From assembly GCA_021234155.1 (NCBI GenBank), contig JAJEKV010000001.1:29278177-29342176 (forward strand): a stretch of DNA of 64,000 nucleotides. Reading direction: 5' to 3'. Source of the DNA: Isoetes taiwanensis. Taxonomy: Eukaryota; Streptophyta; Lycopodiopsida; Isoetales; Isoetaceae. Both the position numbers and the translations under genes were made by a program. The notes beneath the pieces were generated by a model. That model was not told the origin of the DNA, did not search any database, and saw only the letters and a list, made by a program, of their open reading frames with translations. Below are positions 24,739-35,457 of the stretch, one piece after another. How positions within the stretch are numbered: the first letter of the stretch is position 1; each line of letters starts with the position of its first letter.

Positions 24739-25073
24739 TCATCTTGTTCATTCCCCTTTCCTAAGCATGCTCCTGCTCTTTTCTAATTCTGGTCTAGGTT
24801 ATTTTTGGGAAAGATTATCTGTTTCGCAGGTGCTTATAATTCAAGAAAAGTTCCATCTCCAGCTAAACGACTCTTCTTCGATCGATCAATTGTATTTCGG
24901 ATCATTTTGGATATCTTCACATTTTCTCAACTATGGTTCCTTTTGCATGTTAATTCTTATAATATGAGACTTTAAGCTAGTTATCAACTCTGATTATGTG
25001 TTTTTCTATCAAAACACATTTATGCTATGTACTTGAGATTTTATAATTAATGATAAACCCGACTCTTGCTTTC

Positions 25074-25097
25074 AAAAAAAAAAAAAAAAAAAAAAAA
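25074..25097 (+). other. LINE poly-A tail
   Basis: A run of 24 A residues closes the LINE. A few gag bases and the right TSD follow. The 24739-25073 stretch before it is the LINE 3' UTR with no gene. Confidence 0.9.
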
Positions 25098-25102
25098 GAG
25101 AG

Positions 25103-25115
25103 AGATGACTTGCTC
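25103..25115. repeat. Target-site duplication of the LINE (right)
   Basis: agatgacttgctc, identical to 3706-3718. Confidence 0.9.
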
Positions 25116-25342
25116 TTTTCCTCCGTTTATATGCTGTTCCAGTCGAATAATCACTTTTTATCTCTTTTTTTCTCTGATATTTGAACAACAAGGAAGAAGG
25201 ATATCTGCTTACATTCTGAACCCAGTCTATCATGTTAACTTCCAGTGCTTTTGGGGTCAGTTTGTCTTCATATGTTCATTTGCCTTTTCTTTTTAGATTT
25301 TGCCTCTTCAAGACCTGATAATACACTTACATTTGTTGTATC
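25116..25342. other. Host spacer between LINE and gypsy element
   Basis: About 230 bp of pre-insertion sequence with no gene seen. Its last five bases (25338-25342, gtatc) are the left TSD of the gypsy element. Confidence 0.6.
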
Positions 25343-27267
25343 TGTTGCCTCCAAAGGGCAACATGCTAATTGTGATCTATGCATTCAAACTAGGTCAACT
25401 CATCTTGGAAGACTAGGTCAAAGATTGGAAGATTTGGTAGACAATGTTGATATGGAGGTCCAAGAGATGCTTATTTTTCAAGCCAAGTCGAAAGTTCACA
25501 AGAGGTATTTTATTTGAAATCAAATGCTTAGTCAAGAATATTCCCTAGAAGAATCTGGGTTATGAAGTTTGGAAGACATCTTTTGAAGATTGGAAGTTAA
25601 GAGTTTGGAAGACCCCATGGTACTTGATTCCACCCCTTAGCCATCCTTATCCAATTTTTATTCATATTCTATTTTTATCCTTTGAAATTTCCTAGCCATT
25701 TTTCCTACATCTATATTCTCTTTTGTTCACCCTTGCATACCCTATCATGCTTTGCCCAATTCCTTCTTTTCTAATGCATCCATATTCCCCCATAAGTTAT
25801 TCCCACCATTGCCTCCATATCTTTTACCCTTTTACTTCTTATGCCACATTTTTTGCAAATTTCCCTAGCCTAAATCCTCTTGCAACTTTCTATACCCTTA
25901 TGCCTATCTATCATTGTGCCATGCTACATGTATACTTTGTGGAATATTCCCGATTATGATGCCCAAAAAACTTGGCATATTCCCAAAAAATTAGGGTTGC
26001 TATTGCTTAAATGATCCACTTCTTCAACTTTTTCATGAGTAACCTCTTAAAACCAAGGCCTAGCTTTGCAAACCTATAAAATACAGCATATTCCTGGAAT
26101 ATACGGGCCAAAATACGAAATCGTATCGCGCTATTTTCAGAAAAAATACAGCCGAGAACCCTAAATTTCTGCTTCCATCTCGAATCATGCCGGATTTGGC
26201 TCCATAGCCCTCGAAACTTACCTATTTTCACCTTCCCGCCCTCTAAGAACCGAATAAACCCATCAATCAAGGCTAAGATTAAGTAAACATTTGAAAATTA
26301 AGCTATATACAGGGGATTCGACAAAAGAACTTTCTTGAAGGCCCAGAAGCGATCAAACCTTACAGTTATCATTACTAAGCATGACTTGAAGGATTTTTGA
26401 AGACTCTGAGTACTCCCCGATCAGATCCAAAGAGATTTGGTCGAATTTATCTTCTAATATTTTCTTACATTTGAAGTACTGAAGTATCATTACCCATTAT
26501 TATTATGATTGATCTACCTCTATATCAATGAAAAATTGAGTGCCAAGTTGAAGAAATTCTCTCTGATATGATTCTTGTCAATTTTGTCTTCCAAAATATC
26601 TTACAGAAAATTCCCCTGTATTCCTAATTGCTTTTGGTCCCATTGCCCTCAATCCCTGATATACCTGAGACCCTTATACTTTGAAAAAACCAAAAAATTC
26701 CATTTACAACTCGAGTTAGGAAAAATTGCATTCTGTTTTTACTGTTCTTGACTGTATGTTGCAAAATCTGAATGCAAAAATATCTATGAGCATCCAAATA
26801 AAGATCTGACATCATGTCCACACTCCAGAATGCTCTTGTGATGTATTGGCTTTGAAACTTCTCAAAAAAGTGATCAGAAACTCTAGTTCCATTTTCCTGA
26901 TCACTGTTTTACAGTTTTGACTGCCATTGACCAATTTTTGACCCCACTTTAAGCTTGAATATTTCCCAAAATAATGATCTGACTTGGTCAGGAGTTTCAC
27001 CATCAGCTCCCAGCAACTTTTTTGTGCCAGTCTAAATCATCTGACCCAAGTATTCAATTCATTATCGACTGCTACATCAATTTGAATCAAGGCTCCATTT
27101 TCTAGAAATGGGAAAGGTATGGGAACTTTGAGTTCTTGGCTTTTTTGATAGATTTATCTTCCATAGACTGATCACCTTAAGTGATCTGGGGGTCCTAGCC
27201 CCAATTTGAGTCTATACTCAAGTTGGCTTATTGAAGTTGACCTTTGAAGCCAGGTTGAGGGTCAACA
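25343..27267 (+). repeat. Gypsy 5' LTR (1925 bp)
   Basis: It starts tgttgcc and ends gtcaaca. The first 21 bases form a hairpin (tgttgcc with gggcaaca). It aligns over almost its whole length with 55421-57290 and, from the gcttaaatgatcc at about 26007, with 35458-36730. Short ORFs in it are not genes. A 43-bp leader (27268-27310) separates it from gag. Confidence 0.9.
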
Positions 27268-27310
27268 TTTTAGAGGTCCTACCGAGATCCTACCTGGATC
27301 TTGAGAACTC

Positions 27311-29264
27311 ATGGCTCCAAAACAGAAATTTCCAGCAGAACAAGAACCAATAGAAGACCAGAAGACCTCAGAACCCTGCAGAGAAAGGTCTCTCCCCCCA
27401 AGTTTTTCAACTGGATTACTTCAAAGTTTGCCTTATCAGTTTGAATTGAATGTGCCTACACCATTGCCTACTTTTGATTTCAGCATGAGTGCTAATACGT
27501 TTCTGAGAATTTTTGAAGATTACTACAGGGATTATGGTTTTAAGAAAGGATGCAAGTTTTCACAATTTGAAAAGTGTTTTAAAGAGGAGAGTGAAGCTGG
27601 TGCTTGGCTGACTTATGAGAAGCTTATGGGAACCACTTCTTGGGATGATCTTGTCACCAAGTTTTTAGATAGGTTTGGGAAACTTGCTGCTCCTAAGGAC
27701 CTTGTTAATGCAAAATTTCTCCATTTATGCAGGTGAAAGCGTTAGTCAGTACAAGGAAAGATTCAGTACCTTCATGAATAGATGCCAGAAAGGCCAAGTT
27801 ACTGTCCCCACGCTCTTTTTGGTGCCTCCTTCATTAAAGGCCTATCTTCTAGACCAGAAATTCATAGAAAACTTATCAAGATTCAAGCTGCAGAAGGTTT
27901 TGATTCCATCCTACAAGGTTTTTGCCAAGACTACTGAATTGACCAAAATGCTTTCTATCCTACCAGAAAAACACCATAGCTTTCATCATGACCCCTTTTA
28001 CCCTGATGCCACTGATGGCTCTTATGAACCTCACCATTCTGTTCCTATCTATGCTGTGCATAAAGAAAAGAAAAAAACCAAAGATGAAGAGGCTGATTCT
28101 CAAATTTCAGAGGTTAAAGCAGACTTGACAAAAGTAACTGAAGCTTTAGCAGAAGTGACCAAGCAACTTGTGGAGCTCAAAGCAAGCAGGGCAGGTAGAA
28201 CTTATCCTGAATGTATTCATTGCAATAGAACTTCACATCCAGCTGATATTTGTTATTGGCAAATATGTCCTAAATGTAAAAAGAAAGGTCACTTTGGTAG
28301 AGAATGTCCAGTTTGTGATTTTTGCAAAGAAATTGGCCATACTGACCTTAGGTGCACTGTCAAAGAATATTTTGCCAAGCAAGAAAGAGAGAAGAAATCT
28401 AAGGCAACTCCCCATGTAAGGTTTGCTGAATCTACTAGTTCTATAAGGTTTGTGCAGGCTACAGAGATGCCAAAGACTGAGAAAGTGATGGTGGTACAAA
28501 CCAGAAGCATGGGAGAGATCCATAGACCTGCTGAGCCTAATAAGTTTGTTCCAGAGCATTCCAGAAAATCAACATTGCCACTACCCCCTGTTCCCCAAGA
28601 AATAGCTCCACCTCCCCAACAAAAGTATGGTAAGAGAGACCAAGATCTTGATGAGTTGGATGTTTTACTGAAAAATTCCAAAGTAAGTGTGGATTTATTT
28701 ACCTTGTTAAAGATTGCACCTGGTTATAGGAAAAAGTTATTGCAACAAACTACTTTTAGTGAGGCAGTGGCTTGTGTAGGTATTGCAAATGCCACTAATC
28801 TTATTTTGGCTCAAAACGAAGAAGATCCAGGTGCATTTATGTGTTCAGCTACTCTAGGAGGTTATTCTTTTTCCAATGTGTTGCTGGATGGTGGCTCACC
28901 TCTAAATATCATGCCTTATCATGTTATGAAGAAATGTGGGCTCGAGATAGATAAAAGGTCATCTGTTTTGCTAAAATCCTTTTCTAATGCTAAAATAGCA
29001 CCAGTTGGAATTGTGACCAAAGTTCCTGTTAACACTGAAGGCATTGTTGTAGCTGCCAATTTTGTTGTTGTTGCTTTTGAGGATTTAGGAGAAGATGCAG
29101 ATATATATGATCTCTTGCTAGGGAGAAGGTGGATGGCTACAGTTGATGCTAGGCCAATCTGGTCTGAAGGAAGATGCACCATTTCAAATGGCACTCAAGT
29201 GGCCACAATTTACAACCAGGATGGTTCTTATGGCTTCAAGGAAGAGGTACACTTTATTAAATAA
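27311..29264 (+). pseudogene. Gypsy gag and protease
   Basis: ATG at 27311 (MAPKQKFPAEQEP). The capsid region includes WDDLVTKFLDRFG; near 27720, at a tgcagg, one frame gives way to another that continues to 29264. That frame has three CCHC knuckles: CIHCNRTSHPADIC, CPKCKKKGHFGREC and CDFCKEIGHTDLRC (28213-28350). The protease has VLLDGGSPLNIMP (28875-28915), a DGG(S/A)-type active site, and DLLLGRRWM. The frame ends with TAA at 29262-29264, and the next domain follows in the same frame. Confidence 0.92.
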
Positions 29265-31646
29265 ATGCTTATAGAAGAGCCCCTAGGATCTTATAGCCTA
29301 GCAACCCCTAGCACAAAGAAAATTGATCTGATCCCCTTGATTAGAGAGTGTGCACTACCTTCTAAGAATGGTAAAGAAGGGTGTTTATGGTTTGATGGAG
29401 GGATTTCAAAGAAATTAAGTGTAGCTTCATCTGCAGCTATATTGAAGGATACTTCCAATAAATTCTTGGCTAAGGTAGGAAGGATTTTTCCCCAAATAAC
29501 TTCTAATGTAGCAGAGTACAAGGCTTTGATTGCAGGTCTCCAAGAAGCTAAGGCTATGGATATTTCAATCATACACATCTATGGAGATTCTCAGTTAGTT
29601 TGCAGACAAGTTAGTGGTGAATATCAGGCCAAGAATGTTGACATGGAGTCCCTGAGAAACCAGGTAATGGGAATGCTTGCTCACTTTACTTCTTGGAAAA
29701 TTACTCATATCCCAAGGGAGCAGAATTGGGAAGCTGATGCTTTGTGCAGAGATACTTTAATGACTTATTTATCTGAAGGAGCTATACCAGAGGAAGATCT
29801 TGATGAGGACGAGGCTAAGGAATTTTGTCCCATATTAGTTATAAATGCATCACAAGAAAAAGCAACCAATGAAGTTATGATTAATAAACATGGCCAGCAA
29901 AGAACTCTGTTTGTGGGAGATCTTTTTGACACACAAAACAAAGAAGAGGTTACCAAATTCTTTGAAGAGAGAAGTGATGTGTTTGCGTGGGATTATTCTG
30001 AGCTCATTGGTATCAAGGAAGAGGTATGTCAATTTGAAATTAAAATTAAAGAGGGGTGTAAACCTGTTTTCCAGAAGCTAAGGAGAATCAATGCTTCACT
30101 TTTAGATTTAATCAAAGATGAATTGCATAAGATGTTGGATGCAGGTGTTACTGTGGAGATTATTAACCCTGAATGGGTGTCATGCATTGTTCCAGTGGAA
30201 AAAAAGAATGGTGCTTTGAGAATCTACATAGATTATAGAGACCTGAATAAAGCTACTATAAAAGATTGTTATCCTTTACCTTTTCTAGAGGAAATTTTAT
30301 ATGTTGTTGCAGGGAAAGACATGCACTCATTTTTGGATGGTTTTTCAGGATTTAATCAGATCAGTATCAAAGAAGAGGATCAGCCAAAGACCTCATTTAT
30401 CACCCCCTGGGGTACATATGCTATGAAAAGAATGCCATTCGGCCTAATGAATGCCCAGCTACTTTCCAAAGGGCAATGGATGTTATTTTCAAAACCATGT
30501 CTGCTAAAGAGTTTAGGGTGTATCTAAATGATCTTTGTTTGGGTTCTCACTCTACTAATCATGTGGAATTACTTGCAAAAATTTGCTCTTTATGCAGGAC
30601 TTCAGGAGTTAATCTAAATCCAAAAAAATGTATCTTTTTTGCATCAAAGGGACATCTCTTAGGACATGAAGTAGATCCAGCCAAGGTATTCAAATTGCTC
30701 AAGATAAGATTGAAGCCCTCAAAAAGCTAGCACCTCCCAAGAATTTAAAGCAGGTTAAGAGCTTTATTGGTATGACGAGTTTCCTTAGAATGTATATTCC
30801 AAATTTTGCTCATATCTTGAGTCCCATTTCTAAGTTGACCAGGGTAGGTAAATTTTCTAAATTTGAAAGCAAGCACATACCCATTACATGGACTCCAGAA
30901 TGCCAAGAGGCTTTTGACTTTCTCATTTCATCTATATGTGAAGCTACTCTTTTGAAAAAACCAGATCTGAGCATGCCATTTAAAGTTTATATCACTGTTA
31001 CTAAAAAGGCCATAGGTTTAGCCATTTTGCAGGATAAGCATACCATAGTTTTTGCAAGCAAACAATGGTCTGCTCTTGAAGAAAGATACACCAGAATAGA
31101 AAAAAGTGCTGCTGCTCTCATGTTTCTTATTAATAGACAAGGACATTTGCTTCTGAAAAGCCAAGTTCAAGTCCACATGAAGCAAAACCCAATGGGCTTG
31201 CTATTTGGTAAAGCAACTAATAAACCAAAGATCCAGAGATGGGCTTGTAAGTTGCAAAGTTATGATATTTCTGTAAAAGAGTTGCACTTGACACGAAATC
31301 CTAGCCTCTACTTGCCTTATATATTTTTTGATCATGAAGATGAATTGAATACTACTGACACTTCACTTGCAGTAGCACATTTAGAGGTAACTCAAGGAGA
31401 TCAAGCCAAAGGAGGATGGCAGCAACCTATTAGAGATTTTCTACAACATGGGATCATCTCTCCAAGCCTCACTCCAAGTCAAAGAAGGAGACTCAAGGAC
31501 AAGTGCAGACAATTCCAGCTGATAGACAATGTCTTGTGCAAAGTTAACAGGGATGGAATCTTGCTGAGGTTTGTAAGTGAAGATGAATCTGCCTTGATTA
31601 TTAGGGAGATGCATAAAGATATCTGTGGAGGACATTTTGCTGGGGA
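29265..31646 (+). pseudogene. Gypsy pol: extra RNase H, reverse transcriptase, native RNase H
   Basis: The first domain (about 29380-29770) is an RNase H of the type found as an added domain in Tat elements: WFDGGISKK, VAEYKALIAGL, IYGDSQLV and WEADALC give D-E-D-D. RT follows (VSCIVPVEKKNGALRIYIDY, MHSFLDGFSGFNQI, MPFGLMNA). After a frameshift at a cccagct (~30450) comes FRVYLNDLCLG, where YxDD reads YLND. The native RNase H (30970-31330) reads VYITVTKKAIG, where TDAS is usual, and VHMKQNP, where TDH is usual, so two catalytic Asp are absent; the Glu of IEKSAAAL stays. A further frame change lies at 30730-30770. The frame runs to the hAT insertion point at 31647. Confidence 0.9.
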
Positions 31647-32116
31647 TCAGGGTTGCTTTTATTTTTTTTTTTTCAATGCAAATTATATAGAATGGTTGGC
31701 GAATGTAAGAATCATTAGATTAGTTTTAGTGGCGAATATGTTAAAATTACTCTCCTTTTTTATAACTACTTGGCGAATTAGTTTATTGGTGAAGCTCTAT
31801 AATTTAGAATTTCAGGAAAAATTCTTATACCGACAGTAAAATACAACATAAAACATTTGTGAGTTTTGTGTTGCCTTGTCCCCAAGTTTGCTACTTAAAA
31901 ATTGTAGCATATATTAGTTTAGAACTCAATTTTCCACCATAGGAAAATAATTTTAAGTACTAGTTAGCAAAACATAAAGATCATGGACATAAAGAATATA
32001 ATGACATAAAGTTTTATAATGATCTTCAGTTCATCTCCAACCACTTGATTCAGAAATCTTCACAATTGTTTGCTTATCTTGACGACCTCTTCTGCATGAT
32101 AATGAGCTCCAAATAG

Positions 32117-34909
32117 CTAATGCACGGTCATATGGAAATTCCCTACAGTGTACTTACATGCATATGCTCGAAGACAAAGGTCCAAGTTCTCAGTTAACCT
32201 ATTGCGCACCTTGTTTTTTAACCAACCCATCCAGCTAAAGGTTCTCTCATCTTCTACGGAACCTGGAATCATCGTCCAACTTAAAATATTCTGACATATG
32301 CTCACGAAGTAGTTGGCTACTTCCAATGGTCCTCCACAATTTTGTAATTGCACCAAACTCTGAAAGTTTCTTTTTTTTCAATTTGTAAACATTGCTCCCA
32401 CATAGTCTCTCCAAAGCATTGTGACTGTTCAAGCAAAAGCGTTCCATTGAGAACACCATGAACTTCCTTACCATCTACAATTTTGGAAGCACAAAAGTGT
32501 TCTATTAGCACTCCACGTCTGCGCTTAAACTCAGCTTCAACACGTTCCTCTCCTAGATCTTTATCCCAAAACTGTGGGTAAACAATCGACATAGCTTCTA
32601 GAAGCTCATCTCTAGGAAAACGATTGTGAATCTCTATTGACAATTCCTTTGCAATCTTTGCTAGATTCCCTCTTACTATCAATATTATTGCATCAAAATC
32701 TGACCTCTTAACAGGCACCCAACGAGGTAGACGTCCACGAACACGACGCTTCGTACAATACATCTAATTCAATTAAAATGTAAATTAGATATATAAGCAG
32801 CTGAAGAAAAAAAGTGATCATTATTAACTTTACCTGCACAAGTTGGGAACGCGCTTTGATGCAAATTGTATCCTTGTCATCATATGTCAAAAAACTGTTA
32901 TTATTTGGACCATCAATATTGACTAGCTTGTGCCACAAGTGGAACTTCTCCTTACAATATGGCACATCGACACAAGAAGAGTACAAACCATCAAGAGCCG
33001 AACATGATAATTTCCTTGCTCTTGCATATTCCTCAGTATACAAAGTCCTTTCTTGTGCAAATTTAATAAGCTTGTTCATTTCAGCAAACATGGGAAGAAT
33101 ACCTGCATTGCAACATTTGAGAATTTCAAAGTTCATAAAAGTCACCAAAATAAATGCCTAAATTTAGAAAATCAGACTTGTAAATCACTTCACTATTTCT
33201 GAAAATCAGACTTGTAAATCGTATTTCTGATTTTTATGATCAGAAAATCAGACTTGTAAATCACTTCACTATTTGCTTACATGTGAAAAAAAAATCAGAA
33301 TTTAATTTAGAACAAGAAAAGCACCTGCTAAAGTTAGCAATGTCTCCATATTAGTTAGACGTGCAAGCATTTCAATTGGCTTATCTGCTTCGCTGGATTT
33401 TTTTGATGCTAATTGCTCCATAAGCGCAATCAATGTTGGATACTCCTCAAACAAACGCTTGGCCGGAGAATATAAAGAAATCCATCTCGTCTCCACGTTT
33501 TTTAGCATCTTGTTTCCTTTTGTGAGCCCCTTGGCCATCTTTTTAAATTGATTGTACCTAAAGCACATCATAACCATATAAGAAGATGACGAAAATGTCA
33601 TAAGAAGATGACGAAAATGTCATAAGAAGTACTTGTGAGTTTACCTTTTGTTACTACGACAAAAGAATTCATTGGTCGTCTTTACAAGATCGTTGACCTT
33701 TGCCACATAATCATAATCATCCACAACATGGAAGGCAAGGTTCAACCTATGCGCCATGCAATGGATAGCCAACATATATGGAGCAAGAGCCAATTGAATC
33801 TTTATGCATAATCCATTGCGGCTGCCTTGCATGACTGATGCTCCATCTACTCCAATACACACAAGCTTTCTTGCAACATCATCAATAGACAATCCCAAAA
33901 ATGAAAACAAGTTCTCCTTAACAATTTCAAACAAGGCCTCAGCAGTTGCCTCTTATTCTAATCTTGTGAGACTAACAAAGTCTGCTTGCCTCACATGTTC
34001 TTTCACATGGTAAATGGTCATACAAACCCATGTTGTGTGATCATTAGTACTAGCTTCATCCAATGATATTGCAAAATAATCACAATCACTTATAGCTTCA
34101 CGTAAATCATCTCTAATTACCTGATCCAACACTTTGGCAAATTCCCATCCACTACTCCTAGACGGAAAATTTGGAATACCTTGAAGTGACAAGAGATCCT
34201 TCAGTTTTGGGTAGTCCACCATAGGTCTTCCACGTTTAAGAATGTCAAACACAGACTGCAATTGCACCAACTTCAATTTCAAACTTTTATCCACGAACTG
34301 TTGAACAATACTTGCAATTGTTGGAGCTGCAGATTGCTCCTTATATAGCACATTTTTTTCATACAATTCTACATTTTTAAGATGAAAGCACTCTTCTGCT
34401 ATTTTCCATCTTGTTACACGTTCCTCCTTGCCATCAACAATCTTTTTCTCATACACCTTTCCAGTATGCTTTTCAATTGTGTCTAGCTTCAACTGCAATG
34501 TGCAATCGGCTCCACGTTTCCAAGAACAAACTGTGCAACGAGCAACTTTAGGCGTCTTATGTGGATACACGGGCTCTATAAATGGAAACCTTTTAACCCA
34601 ATCTACTTGGAATGTTCTTCCCTCGTCCCATTCAAAGCTTTTTCTCTTCTTTCCCTTTTTCACTGTCACAGTTTCTCGAGTGCCATCTTGGCGTTTCCTC
34701 TTCTTCCCCTTCTCTATGGCTGTCACCTGACCGTCACTTGCCCCAGAGGATATATCCAAAAGAACTGGAACATGATTTTCATATGTAGAAGAAGGTAGGC
34801 CTGTATAAGAAGGCTGATTTTGTGCTTCCTCATCTCTTTGGAAAGCTGGTTCAGAGAGCTTTCCAACGGTGTATGATACCTGCATGCTTGTCTTTGTTTC
34901 AGTGCTCAA
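32117..34909 (-). pseudogene. hAT transposase (four exons), broken
   Basis: Exon 1 (34909-33645) has a zinc-finger-like segment (CTVCSWKRGADC, then KHTGK) and the start of the RNase H-like core (FAISLDEASTND, first Asp; CIGVDGASVMQGSRNG, second Asp). Exons 33557-33325 (ETRWISLYSPAKRL), 33102-32834 and 32763-32117 follow. All three introns (33644-33558, 33324-33103, 32833-32764) have GT-AG ends. The last exon carries the C-terminal dimerisation region (PGSVEDERTFSWMGWLKNKV, NRLT). An in-frame TAA at 33955-33953 and a frameshift near 32340 break it. It resembles the DUF4371/ZNF862-like hAT group. The ATG at 34909 may not be the true start, since it lies in a local repeat. Confidence 0.88.
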
Positions 34910-35457
34910 ATCTGCTGTTTTCCGGGCTGTGTGCTAGGGTTTTTGTGGCAGCCCTTCTTCTTCCTTCTTTGAGAAGTATAGCCCTCGCCTGATGCCGTTG
35001 TTGGCCTTGGCCACGCGGTGTTGAAAGGTGTGTGTTGTACTCTTATTGAAGGTTACGAGAATGTTTTACTAATTCATACCCTAGTTCCTGATGGTGTTGT
35101 TGATGAAAGTCCGACACCAATATAGGGATTGGCGTATGTTTTAGTAAGTATTCGATTGGTCTCGTCTTGCGGCAGAATTTTGATCGGTCATATCTCTCGC
35201 ATCCGGTGTCAGATTTTCATGTGCTTGGGCTTGTTGGAAAGCTGGTTCAGAGATCTTTCCAACGGTGTATGGTACCTGCATGCTTGGCTTTGTTTCTGTG
35301 CTCAAATTGGCACTTTTCCGGGCTGTGTGCTAGGGTTTTACGTGGCAATCGGTAGACACTTTGGCCGGACTATATCTCTCACATTCGGTGTCAGATTTTC
35401 ATGTGCTTGGGCTTGTACTTGCAGATTTTCAGGTGTCAGATTTTCATGTACTTGCAG
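34910..35457. other. hAT-flanking sequence with internal repeats
   Basis: A ~100-bp unit (ggttcagaga, tttccaacggtgtatg, ttttccgggctgtgtgctag) occurs at 34846-34945 and 35242-35350. A second unit (gtcagattttcatg) occurs near 35208, 35390 and 35438. No gene is seen. The right edge is a sharp junction with the LTR. Confidence 0.7.

Larger units (their letters stand above)
3719..25097 (+). mobile_element. L1-type LINE, split by a nested MULE
   Basis: The element is bounded by a 13-bp TSD and ends in a poly-A run (25074-25097). In order it holds a ~770-bp 5' UTR (3719-4487), ORF1 (4488-6876), the ORF2 endonuclease (6910-7731), a ~14.9-kb insertion, the ORF2 reverse transcriptase (22599-24296) and a 3' tail. 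Without the insertion it is about 6.5 kb, normal for a plant L1. A TSD directly at 3719 suggests an uncut 5' end. Frame breaks, a changed endonuclease residue and the MULE make it inactive. Confidence 0.92.
31648..35457 (-). mobile_element. hAT transposon, one terminus lost
   Basis: Gypsy coding sequence stops at ctggggat (31640-31647) and is followed by CAGGGTTGC, a hAT-type terminus. In the duplicate (53541-53546) ggggat runs on into accc, so that copy is the empty site. Searching to 35458 I found no matching inverted terminus (gcaaccctg) and no second ctggggat. The far end has been deleted together with the gypsy integrase and LTR start. The transposase is on the minus strand. Confidence 0.8.

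Noticed and set aside
25723-26026. ORFs inside gypsy LTRs (also at 55742 and 35463)
   Set aside because: Present in all LTR copies only as shared DNA; frames are broken between copies and no motif is seen.
27268-27310. Primer-binding site after the gypsy 5' LTR
   Set aside because: The sequence ttttagaggtcctacc matches no tRNA 3' end that I can recognise with confidence.
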